A stretch of DNA of 64,000 bases, taken from Siphlonurus alternatus (Eukaryota > Arthropoda > Insecta > Ephemeroptera > Siphlonuridae). The DNA lies in NCBI GenBank assembly GCA_949825025.1, contig OX463778.1:9910733-9974732 (forward strand). Direction: 5' to 3'. The notes under the pieces were generated by a model, which made no database searches, had not been told where the DNA came from, and saw nothing but the letters and a program-made list of their open reading frames with translations. Shown here piece after piece: positions 1 through 9,512 of the stretch (its first letter is position 1; every line of letters begins with the position of its first letter). The translations under genes were made by a program, and so were the position numbers.

Positions 1-370
1 GCAAAATTTACAATCTCAGCATTGTAAAAAATACTTGGTAAAAGTTTACCATTTTGTAAGTGATATTTACAATGTTCGCAAGTTAGCGCTAGCATATTAT
101 AACGTCATAAAATGTTACTATCGAATGTTAGTAAAAGTTTACCACGTAGAAGCTAAAACCTACAATGTTCGCAAGTTGGTGCTAGCATGTTGTAATGCCT
201 TAAATTGTTAATCGCGAATGTTGGTAACAATTTACTATTTATAAGTAGCTGATGTTTACAACGTCCACAGCACGTTAGCGCTAGCACGTTAAACGTTGTA
301 AAAAGAACATAACTGAATTGTAAAATCTTACCATACGTGGTAAAATTTTGCAAACTATACAACATCCTGT
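1..370. repeat. Degenerate tandem repeat (about 93-bp period)
   Basis: The segment ACAATGTTCGCAAGTT followed by a GCTAGCA core recurs near 76 and 167, with a decayed third unit near 257. Each unit is followed by a run rich in TAAAATTTTAC-like and GTTAGTAAA words. Similar TTTACTA/TAAAATTTTAC words return at 1850-2170, so both stretches may come from one dispersed repeat. No coding potential is seen. Confidence 0.5.
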
Positions 371-723
371 TTTCAAAAAAACCGTTGGGATTCTTCACTT
401 GGCTTGTGCGATTTGAGCAAACTGGTTGCAAAAACTTTCTGTGCTGAAATATATCTAATTAAAAGTGCTCCAAGTACCCCAGGAATAAGCAAATTATCGA
501 TAAATGACTATAATTATCAAGCTGATCATCAGGCAGGGCTGATTATATTATAAGGTAAGCAAATATGGTAATTTGTTGATTTTTCTTGTGTTTTAGAAGT
601 ATGCAATGTACATACAGTCGATCATTACAATTTTTGTAGAATTTCTTTGTTATTTCTGTTTAGTTACTTTAATTTGCCACAGGAGATTTGTATTGCAAGT
701 TTGTATATTGCAAAATTCACTAC

Positions 724-845
724 TACGTTCACATGACGGTGTTTAATACATATCCGTTGACGACGCCTCATAAGAAAAACATGCACTATATCACACAATA
801 TCTGTTGTGTACGGATCCGTATTAAACAGCGTCATGTGAACGTAT
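724..845. repeat. Short foldback element
   Basis: Terminal inverted arms of about 25 bp (ACGTTCACATGACG...GTTTAATAC) close a loop of about 70 bp. It looks like a MITE. No target-site duplication is convincing. The following 846-1600 stretch shows no gene; it has short repeated GACCCAC words near 1130-1180 and AT-rich filler. Confidence 0.5.
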
Positions 846-1607
846 TATTGTAACTTGTAAACGCACGTCAGAGTACGAAAATATTTATATAGGGCTACAA
901 AAGTAGAGTGTACCATATCAAAATTATTGTTGGGTAATGTAACGTGCATTGCATTAATTGTACCGAGTCTAATTATTATCATGTTTGCAGGACAACGATG
1001 CGCGGTTTGGTGTGACATCGCGATGAGGGATGAGTCTTTTCTGTTGCCAACCGCAGACCTAGATCGCACTATCACCTTACAGCGAACTATCCACGGCGTC
1101 CACACATATCAGTAACCGACCCTCGCCCACTGATTGACCCACACGGCATCCACGACCCACGACTGACCCACGTACGGTACCCTCGCGGGGACATTCTTCT
1201 CTACACTGGGTACTGTACTGGAGATACGGCAGTCATCGTTTTAATTGTTTCAAAAGACTTACACGGATTATAAAATTTTATTATTTAAAGTGATTTTAAT
1301 TCAAACTTCATTTTTTTGTAAATCTGAGTTTTCATCAGCCAATAAATGCATTAACTTAATTTCTTAAATTTTTTTTTTGTAATTATTATAAAATTATTCC
1401 CGTCCTTAATAACTTGTAATTTTAATTAACTTATTAGCACTCGATGATTATTTTAAAGTAGGATATCAAATATTTATTTTTAATACAAATTTCTTGTGAT
1501 TTGTGTGTGTGTGTGATCATGTGATCAATACATGACAATAAGTAGTAGTAATAAAAAAAAAATAATAATTTTTAACATTAGCTCTATTAAGTGAAAATAT
1601 TTTTTAT

Positions 1608-1838
1608 GCAAAGAGTCGGTTTTAAATTTTACATACTTATTTGTTACTAAATTTCTACCACTGATTTGCAAAGATGCGGTCAAACTTTAAGTCCGGATTA
1701 CTTTGTTGATTTTTATTGTTGCATCAATCGAAATCAACAAAGTTAATCCGGACTAAAAGTTTGACCTCATCTTTGCTTATATAAGGCGGTAGATATTTAG
1801 TAACAATTAAAAGTATGTAAAATTTAAAAGCCTAAGGT
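1608..1838. repeat. 230-bp foldback element
   Basis: The outer arms (GTTTTAAATTTTACATAC and its reverse complement near 1820) and inner arms (GCAAAGATG / CATCTTTGC, then AGTCCGGATTA / TAATCCGGACT) make one nearly continuous imperfect palindrome. The loop lies around 1715. Non-coding MITE-like structure. Confidence 0.55.
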
Positions 1839-2167
1839 ATGCAAAAAATTACCAACATTTAGTTAGTAAAATCCTGCAGTAAAAGGAAGAACAATTTTAC
1901 TAGCACTGCCAGTTAAATTTGACCAAGTTACTGACCTTCTATTTTACCAACATGCCGTAAAATTTTACTACGCAACACATTTTTAACTTCTACGTCATCA
2001 TTAGTGTAATATTTTACTGCGAAAGTTAGTAAATTTTAGCTACTTTTCAGTATACAAAATTTAGCAAACTCAAAAATTAAATTTTTACACAGCTACTGTC
2101 TTAGTGAGATTCGACCCGCCTTTTGTTAGTAAAATCTTACTAACCGTTGGCTAAATTTTTTGTCCGT

Positions 2168-2316
2168 GTGGATTTTCAAATAAAAAAAAAATACGGAGCC
2201 GTTTTTCCGGAATTTTTTTTTTTTGAAAATCCTTATTGGAATTAACCCGCAAAAATTTCAAAAATTTTTTTCGGAAAAAACGGCCCCGTAATTTTTTTTT
2301 ATTTAAAAATCCATTA
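2168..2316. repeat. AT-rich foldback element
   Basis: TGGATTTTCAAATAAAAAA at the left pairs with TTTTTTATTTAAAAATCCA at the right. Inner CGGAGCCGTTTTTCCG pairs with CGGAAAAAACGGCCCCG. The structure is non-coding; short open frames across it are by-products of the palindrome. Confidence 0.5.
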
Positions 2317-2644
2317 AAGAATTTATCACAGATTACGTACGTATTTTTTAATTGGTACCATAGTTCAGACGAAGTTGGAGTAAAAAGCTGTTTTCTGTTC
2401 CATAAGGATGCATGTTAAAAGGCCTCCGAAACACCAACTTTGGAATTTTTTTGTGGTGAAGCTATTTGAGATGGAATTTTTTGGTTTTCAATTCTCAATA
2501 GAGGGCGAGTTAAACTATTTTTAGAAAATAAAATATTCAAAACAATGAAATCGCTCACTCTACTTTAATTAATTATAAATAACTCTTCAAAAAAAATTGT
2601 GATAGGCTAACAGCGAAAAAGCAAGTAATACTCTGAATACTCAC

Positions 2645-4310
2645 ATCTTGTCTTGCAATTGCGGTCGAACAACTGTCTTTTCTGAAAAGTATAATAATAA
2701 ATGTGATTATTGATTATTTCATGTATATTTTATATAATCTCGTAGTATAATTGGTGCTCCTAAGGCAGAAGGTGCCGCATCTATGCCAGTTTTTCAAACT
2801 TTATTATACAGGAGAGCATTTATGGCCGTAAGTTGCAGCCAACCTATCTTAGAAAAATCCGACAATTATCCGAGAATTTTAATGTTAATTAGTAAATAAT
2901 CCACGGATAATCCTCAGATTATTCTCGGATAGGTGGCTGCAACTTACGGCCATTAGAGTTATTGTGTCTCCATAATGATATTGATATTATAGAAATTTAA
3001 TATTATTTTATTGCTTATTTTTCCATATTAATTTATGTACATACTGTATTTACCTTTACTTCAAGTTTAAAGTGTTTAAACTAATTAAATGTGCATGCAC
3101 TAAAAATATACAAGTTTTGCTAAAAAACATTGTAAAAAAAAAGTGATGAAAATCTTATATGCATATTTTTGGACTCACGCTGTTTCGTTTCAAATTCATT
3201 TCAGTGTCACAAAAACTATAATTTTAAAACAAATCGGGACTACTCTGTCTCTGTACTACATTTCCATGCAATGAAGGTACATTTCCATGGAGCGGGGAAA
3301 GCGAGAAAATCGCGTGCCGCAGCCAATCAGAGGCTCGGGATTTCCTCGCCTTGCTGGGAGCGATTTTATCGCCCCGCCAGCTCCGCTTGACATCGCTCCA
3401 TGGAAATGCACCTTAATTTTCTGTGCCACAGTGATTTTTTTTTCTCGCTATGTATGGCTCTGACATTGCATATATTATATTGATGTGGTTTATTTATAAT
3501 ACTGCAAGTGCGCCTTTTCTCATACCCCCCTATATACATCATCAAGCCCATCTTGAAATCACTCTATGGAAATCAATTATAAATATAATAATATAATATT
3601 AATTGTCCGATCTCACCTTGTATTCCCGCACCACGTCTCGTATTTCAACAAGGTCCAGGCTGCTCGTCAGGTTGAGAAGTTGCGCGCGCACTTCCTCCAA
3701 CCCGTTGTTCAGCGAGAGGAACTTGTCCTTGACGAAAGATACGTCCTTTTCAGAGTCAAAGACCTCGTGAACTAACTGAGAATCGTTACTGAGTCGTTCC
3801 AAATTTTCCTTTAAAATCAAATTATCCTGACTTAATTCAACAATATTTTCTTTTATCAACTCATTTTCCTTATTAATATATTCTAAATTATTTTTTAATT
3901 GTATATTAGATTCAATTAATTCACTATTATTAAGTTTAAGTTGTAGATTTTCTCCATATAATTCAATTGTTTTGTTTGCGAGTGTTTCGTACAGATTACT
4001 TTTGTCTACATTTTGATTGATGGCGTCATGACTATGACGTAGACGTGACAGCTCGTCAATGGCCACGCGGTTTTCGTGTTTCAACGCGTTCACTTGGAAC
4101 TTATGCTCTAGTCGGAGCCGCTGTAACGTGCGTTCAATCTCCCGCTTGCTTGCTACTGACGTGGCTGCTTCCTCGCGCGCCGCGGCAAGTTCTCGTGCGA
4201 GCTCGCTTGACGTGGAGCAGTCCAAGTCGCTTTCATGCTGTTGATCCAACACCTCCCTCGGAGATTTCTTCTCAGCTGATGACTTGAATTGAAGTTCAGA
4301 CACCTGTAAC
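2645..4310 (-). CDS. Unrecognised coiled-coil protein, two internal exons (partial gene)
   Basis: The larger exon is 3617-4310 (694 nt): a CTGCATACAG acceptor, about 231 codons in one open frame, and a strong donor AAG|GTGAGA. It encodes an acidic N-terminal part (SSAEKKSPREVL), an Ala/Arg/Glu-rich helix, then a long Leu/Asn/Glu/Lys heptad region (for example ELIKENIVELSQDNLILKEN) predicted as coiled coil. It ends EIRDVVREYK. A second candidate exon, 2645-2681 (37 nt), has acceptor CTTTTCAG and donor GTGAGT; it continues in phase 0 with KRQLFDRNCKTR. The exon needs two bases from an upstream exon, which I could not place. No family is recognised: centrosomal, Golgi or motor-adaptor proteins all look like this. 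Open frame upstream of 4310 runs into mobile DNA and is not counted as coding. Confidence 0.55.
2821..2955. repeat. Foldback element
   Basis: ATGGCCGTAAGTTGCAGCCA at the left pairs almost perfectly with TGGCTGCAACTTACGGCCAT at the right. Inner CCTATCT..AATTATCCGAGAAT pairs with ATTCTCGGATAGG. MITE-like, lying just upstream (minus strand) of the 37-nt exon candidate, so in an intron of that gene. Confidence 0.6.
3274..3413. mobile_element. CCATGGAGCG-type foldback MITE, copy 1
   Basis: The terminal arms AAGGTRCATTTCCATGGAGCG face each other over 140 bp. The interior is GC-rich (GCGATTTTATCGCCCCGCC). The same ends recur at 4372-4794 and 5487-5526, defining a local family. It lies between the two coiled-coil exons and so in an intron. 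Confidence 0.6.
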
Positions 4311-4371
4311 CTGTATGCAGAAATTGTAAAAGTGAAGGAGTCAAAATACGATGCTTCAAGCATATTAATTA

Positions 4372-5526
4372 AGCCGCTTTTCCATGGAGCGATGTCGCGC
4401 GAGGCTTGGCGGGGCGAGAAAAGCGCACTTGAAGGCGCATTTCCATGGAGCGTGGAAAGCGAGGCTTGGCGCGGCGAGAAAGGTGCACTTGCTTCAATGT
4501 CATATGGCAGCCATGTTTGGCGTGGAAAAATCGCAGCGCGATTTAATCGCTGCGGGAAAGCGATTTTTCCACGCCAACATATGGCCGCCATATGACATTG
4601 AAGCAAGTGCGCCTTTCTCGCCATGTCAAGCCTCTCGCTTTCCACGCTCCATGGAAATGCCCCTTGAAGTAAAATCGTATATTAGCGAGGAAAAATCGAT
4701 TTCCTTCAGCGATTTAATCACGCCGAAATTTTTCCTCGACAATATGGCCGCCATACGGTTTTACTGAAAGTGCGCTTTATTTCTCGCCCCGCCATTAACG
4801 ATTATTGTCACCGGAAGTTCCGCCATCTTTCTTTTATGCGGCGCCATCTTCTTTTCATACGCAATACATATGAGTGACAAGAACAAGCACTATTAGGAAA
4901 GCAGTGATCAGCACAGTAAAATATGTTAATTTAATAAAATGAATCACTTTAAACACTTTCTCGTGTATTTATATTCATCCATCATCCTTGCAAACATTGA
5001 AAAACATTTAAATATGAGTGGTAAATAGTTGTACGCAGTTTTGACTCACTAGTCAAAATGGCTGCTCATGACCGCAATTCATTTGTTTTTTCTGCTAAAA
5101 AGTGTAAATTTGTTTTTTGACGATTTGGCAACATTGTTATCCCATCCAGTTAAGCTACGAGCAGCATTGCCGAATTGTGCAGTTTTTATGAAGGCTTGTA
5201 TCTCAAAAAGTAAATGATTATCTATAATTATTATTTCATCATAATTCTATTTAAAATAATGATTGTTTTTTAAGCTAAAATTTGAATCCATTATTCAGTA
5301 CCATTACGGAGATTGAAATTTGCATTTGATAACATGCGTTTTTTATATCTCAATTTAAAAAATAATGGCACTGAATTTAGGTGTATTTTATTGCATGAGA
5401 ATTTTTATTTATTTTTTCTCTATGCAATGCTGAAAAATTGGAGTGATTTACCATTTCCTAAGACCAGTGACAATAATAATCCTTAAGCCTCGCGTGACAT
5501 CGCTCTATGGAATGAGCGCACCTTTT
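4372..5526. mobile_element. CCATGGAGCG-type foldback, copy 2, with two elements nested in it
   Basis: The left arm (about 4372-4430: CCATGGAGCGATGTCGCGCG, then GGCGGGGCGAGAAAAGCGC) is mirrored at the right by GCGCTTTATTTCTCGCCCCG (about 4771-4790) and, after a 692-bp insertion, by CTCGCGTGACATCGCTC (about 5489-5508). A further palindrome, 4431-4664, sits in the loop; its own arms are CATTTCCATGGAGCGTGGAAA and the mirror image, and its core holds GCAGCCATGTTTGGCGTGG. The left arm is a near-empty reference for the TTAA element inserted in the right arm. Confidence 0.6.
4795..5486. mobile_element. TTAA-flanked non-autonomous DNA transposon (690-bp family), copy 1
   Basis: The element begins TTAACGATTATTGTCACCGG and ends with the reverse complement of TTAAGGATTATTGTCAGTGG. 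It therefore has short terminal inverted repeats and a TTAA at each end, the duplication made by piggyBac- and Kolobok-type transposases. It has no open frame of note. A second copy of nearly equal length lies in reverse orientation at 45739-46428, inside a MUTYH intron. It interrupts the right arm of an older foldback. Confidence 0.75.
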
Positions 5527-6538
5527 TAGAAATAACAATAATATGATTTTTTTAAAAAAAAAAACTGCCCACAATGAACACTTTTTGCACCCTATCGACC
5601 TGTTTCAAGTATAGAATTAAATTATTACGCACTGTATATTATACTGTACAGAAAAACTATATACGCTGCAGTCTCCGGCCCAGTGCAACGTTGTTGCCCC
5701 CAATACCATAAGTGCACGCGCGAATCTAGTGCATGATGATGATGCATGGACCAAGAGAGCGAGGCCCCCCTGTCTCCGAAGACTTTTTTTATTATTATTT
5801 AGCATGGGTAGATATATAGTGTGCCCATGAAAGAGATAAAAAAATAAATGATAGTCGTTTACGCAGCCACCAAAAATTAAGATCTGATGCACAGACGTAC
5901 GGCGGCTCCAGGCAGGCTCACGCCCAGACCCGGCCTTATGCATAATTATGTTTGTCATGTACAACCAAAAAAATGTTCCAAAATAAAAAAAAAAATAAAA
6001 TAAATACATATTCCATGAAGCGCTCACCGTCCGACCGTGGCTTCGCGCGCATAGCGAGCAGCCGATGCCATGCACGGTCCGCCTCTTCTGCTACCGGCCT
6101 TCAACAGTTTGACCTTCTTTATTATTATTTTTTTTATCGTGACCCCCCTTCCTTAACCCCCAATTATTATTCTCATTTTGTATCCTCGTCTCTTGTTATA
6201 TTGAATGAACATAAATATAATTATATGATATATATGTAATACGTCAGTGATTTAATAACAGGTTTTTATATATGTCATTGTAAGCAAATAAAATTGATAA
6301 ATAACGAAATTCATGTGCACCGAAGGGCCCCAAAAATATGTCAGTCAGAGTTTAATATAAATACTTAGTCTTATAGTATTTATATTATATTCTCTGATGC
6401 CAGAATATCCAGAATATCTAATAAAATGTGTCATTCTTCTAAAGTTCATGCTCCACAGTAAATACTACATCAAGTAAACATGAGATTTGAGTGGTCATTT
6501 GAGTGGTCTATTGTTGACTTTGTCCAACAAATGTATAC

Positions 6539-6617
<79 letters not shown>

Positions 6618-7709
6618 TCAACCTCAAAACGTTCCACAATATTTGAAGTTGATTTTTTTACATGAGTTCGCAGCATTTGACATTCAGCATTTTTTTTTTA
6701 AACGTTGTCAATGATATTATATTACAGATTATTTATTTTGTAATATTAATATGACATAAATTTTATAAATTTTCATTATAATAGACAATTTAAGATTTGA
6801 GGAATTAAGTTAGTTTTTAATTTTGTATCTTGACAATTTGGAGATCGACCTTTAGATATAATAGAGGGAGGAACTGTTATCGTTTTAAAAATAAAACATA
6901 CAACAAGAATTAACTTTAATTGATTGACAAACTGCGCAATAAAATTGACAGAACTTTTTCCGTAACGAGTAATTCTTGGAGTCTACGTTCAGTATATAAA
7001 CATATATACGTTTTGTTAAATTACGTTGTCTCTGCATATATAAACACAATTTCGAAAAATCAAGTATTTCTTTATTCTAACCTGAGTTCACAAAGCTGCA
7101 GTTGCAGTTGGTCCTCGGACGTCCGCCGTTCAAACCTGTGTACAAAGATCGAGTCAATATAATCAGCCGCTGCAGCCTTTTCCTCCGTAAATTTAGAATA
7201 AATGTGGGTGGTTTAAGATTGCTTTTATAAATAACACAACCATTTAACTCATGTCATTATTACAATTTATAATATTACTGCTGATTATGACGGTGCTTAC
7301 ATTTTGTAATGTACAATCGAAAATCAATAAAAAATGAATATGAATATTAATATATGAGTTTTATATTATCTGCCAGGCAGCTTAATTTTCCACCACCAAG
7401 ACACATGACTATATCTTATCAATCTTATCATATCGAATTTATATTTTAATGCTAATTAAATGCAGGATATAGTCTTGCAATTTATAAACTTTTGGTACTT
7501 CGTTTTTTAGACTTATTCATGCAGCATGGTGTTGTGATATAATATTATAAAACACAGCAGAAAAAGTTGTCGAACTTCAAGACGATTGATTCGAGAGAAT
7601 AAAGTAAATATAAGGGACGACTTTTATTTATATTATATTATACTGCCTATATATTACTAATATTATACACATATTATATAGTATAATATTGAGTATTATA
7701 TTAATTATA
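5527..7709. other. Intergenic, no gene seen; (TA)n microsatellite
   Basis: AT-rich DNA without supported exons. A long (TA)n tract spans about 6541-6614. The 7262-7340 stretch ends in GTACAATCGAAAATCAATAAA, which resembles 61397-61419 (GTACAATCGAAAAGCAATAAA) and may be the 3' end of a dispersed retroelement. Confidence 0.5.
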
Positions 7710-8455
7710 CAGGGTATCCACAGAAATTGTCACGAATTGGCAGTCAAATTAAAGTAAGAAGCAGGATGGTAACATGAACATGTTATACATCAAATTAAAG
7801 CTCAACAATCAACATTTTCAAAATTGTAAGCAAAAAAGCATCGTGTGGACTTGTTTTCTTTTGAAACGAAAAAGGAACAAAAATGGCCGTTTCTGAGCTC
7901 CAAACACCGCAGAATCAGCTGTCATCTGAAAGAGATTGTTCTTATTTAATTATTCGCTTGAATAAAAATTTACCCGCACAATTTACCACAAGGCTTCTCC
8001 GCATGAGCACCGTACCATTGTTAAACCCGGCACACGTCCGGACAGGCCTCCAGTTCTCGCCACACGTTGCCAGAATTGCCGGCGTGATTAACTTGATTGT
8101 TGTGGTGATGAGAACTGGAGGCCCGTCTGGACGTGTGCCGGGGTACCAACGACGATGCTCATGTGGAGAAGCCTTGTGGTAAATTGTGTGGGTAAAATTT
8201 TATTCAAGCGAATAATTAAATTAGGACAAACTCTTTGAGATGACAGCTTATTCTACGGAGCTTGGAGCTCAGAAACGGCAATTTTTGTTCCTTTTTCGTT
8301 TCAAAAGAACAAAAGTCCACACAATGCTTTTTTGCTTACAATTTTGAAAATGTTGATTGTTGAGCTTTAATTTGATGTATAACATGTTCAAGTTACCATC
8401 CTGCTTCATACTTTAATTTGCCTGTCAATTCGTGCGAATTTCTGTGGACACCCTG
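7710..8455. mobile_element. 746-bp foldback DNA element, TA target (Tc1/mariner-like)
   Basis: It starts TA|CAGGGTATCCACAGAAATT and ends AATTTCTGTGGACACCCTG|TA, so a TA dinucleotide flanks both ends. The two arms of about 360 bp are inverted copies of each other (for example AGCTCAACAATCAACATTTT, GGACGTGTGCCGGGG) around a loop near 8085. Open frames across the arms do not resemble a transposase. TA duplication and CAGGGT-type ends are typical of Tc1/mariner MITEs; the superfamily call is inference. Confidence 0.7.
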
Positions 8456-8749
8456 TATAATACATATATCATGAAATTGTCCACATTCATGTGATTTCCC
8501 CTCAAATTTTATTTCTATACCTTACAAAAAACGTATACAGTAATATTTGAGAATTTTTTGACAAAATACCAAAGACCAAAATACCTTTTTGGTTGAAGCT
8601 CTGAATTTGATGATGTTGCTCCATCAGTATCTGAAGTCGATGAGTCAAGAAGGCCTGACTGCATGATTGATTAAAATTAATGTAAATGCATAAAAATTAT
8701 AAATACATTATTTAATATTTTTTATAATTATATAGCTTTAATATTTTGG

Positions 8750-8788
8750 CTGCGATTCTCGAAGCAGTTAGCCAGGTTTCATATACCC

Positions 8789-8838
<50 letters not shown>

Positions 8839-8926
8839 TTGTTAAATCACCTAGTTAAACGTGGTTAAGTTAAACGCGCATGGTTACCTGCATGGCTATA
8901 ACTGCTTCGTGAATCGCGCCCGCACT
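8750..8926. mobile_element. GATTCACGAAGCAGTTA-type foldback MITE, copy 1
   Basis: Left CTGCGATTCTCGAAGCAGTTA pairs with right AACTGCTTCGTGAATCGCG. The centre carries a (TA)n tract (about 8790-8836). The same ends recur at 60828-60983, and a related TATTCACGAAG end occurs at 53698-53842. It lies directly upstream of the LINE. Confidence 0.55.
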
Positions 8927-8944
8927 CTTGTTACCACATGAAAG

Positions 8945-9469
8945 TTGCAATATCAATTCAGGGCGGTGAACGACGGGCGCCCCGCCGAGGAGGTTTCCGC
9001 CCTCGCGTCGGTGAACGACATGCGCCCCGCCGAGGAGGTTTCCACCCTCGGGGTGGTGAACGACAGTCCCCCACATTTGAGGGATGAGAACGGCCTACCT
9101 CAACCTTCTTTGTGCAGTATTGTGGATTGTCCGGATAAGTTCAAGAAATGTCACTTTGGTATGCATGTTATTAATATTTTAAGTGCCATTAATTATTTAG
9201 ATAAGCAGACACCCACAAATTTATCATCGTCAAATGTACAACCATTAACTCTATTAGCATCTAGTAAAATTAATAAAATGCTTACAAGTTTGTGGTTAGA
9301 ATTTGAGTCGTTCAAAGAAAAACGTGCAAATAATTTACCATTAACTACAAATGAAGGTTCTGTTTTAAAAGATCAATTTGTTGATATTTCTAATGAAAAT
9401 GCAATGTGTTTAAGATCTCGAAAAAATAGTACCCTCTCAACACAAAAGCCGAAGCAAAAAAAAACATAA
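8945..9469 (+). CDS. LINE ORF1-like protein, 174 aa
   Basis: The frame opens with 15-residue tandem repeats, VNDGRPAEEVSALAS then VNDMRPAEEVSTLGV and a partial third. These come from a 45-bp GC-rich DNA repeat (about 8967-9070) that is quite unlike the AT-rich remainder. The rest is hydrophilic and ends in a basic tail (STLSTQKPKQKKT), which fits nucleic-acid binding. No zinc knuckle, PHD or RRM motif is seen, so this may be a 5'-truncated ORF1. It stops 43 bases before the first ATG of ORF2. Confidence 0.55.
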   Translation: MQYQFRAVNDGRPAEEVSALASVNDMRPAEEVSTLGVVNDSPPHLRDENGLPQPSLCSIVDCPDKFKKCHFGMHVINILSAINYLDKQTPTNLSSSNVQPLTLLASSKINKMLTSLWLEFESFKEKRANNLPLTTNEGSVLKDQFVDISNENAMCLRSRKNSTLSTQKPKQKKT

Positions 9470-9512
9470 CATTTCATGTAATAATATTGTTATTCTTAAT
9501 AAAATTAGGATT

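Noticed and set aside
845..1115. Overlapping open frames on both strands with GTAAGG- and TTTGCAG-like splice words
   Set aside because: No family resemblance, and both strands are equally open.
4311..4645. Upstream extension of the coiled-coil open frame (about 110 codons from an ATG at 4645)
   Set aside because: It runs through the CCATGGAGCG foldback family and crosses a good splice acceptor at 4311; the coding exon begins at 4310.
6541..6614. Long open frames of Ile/Tyr repeats at (TA)n tracts (also near 40.3, 62.2 and 63.4 kb)
   Set aside because: They are translations of dinucleotide microsatellites.
7883..8182. 99-codon open frame on the plus strand
   Set aside because: It lies wholly in the arms of the TA-flanked foldback and is a product of the palindrome.
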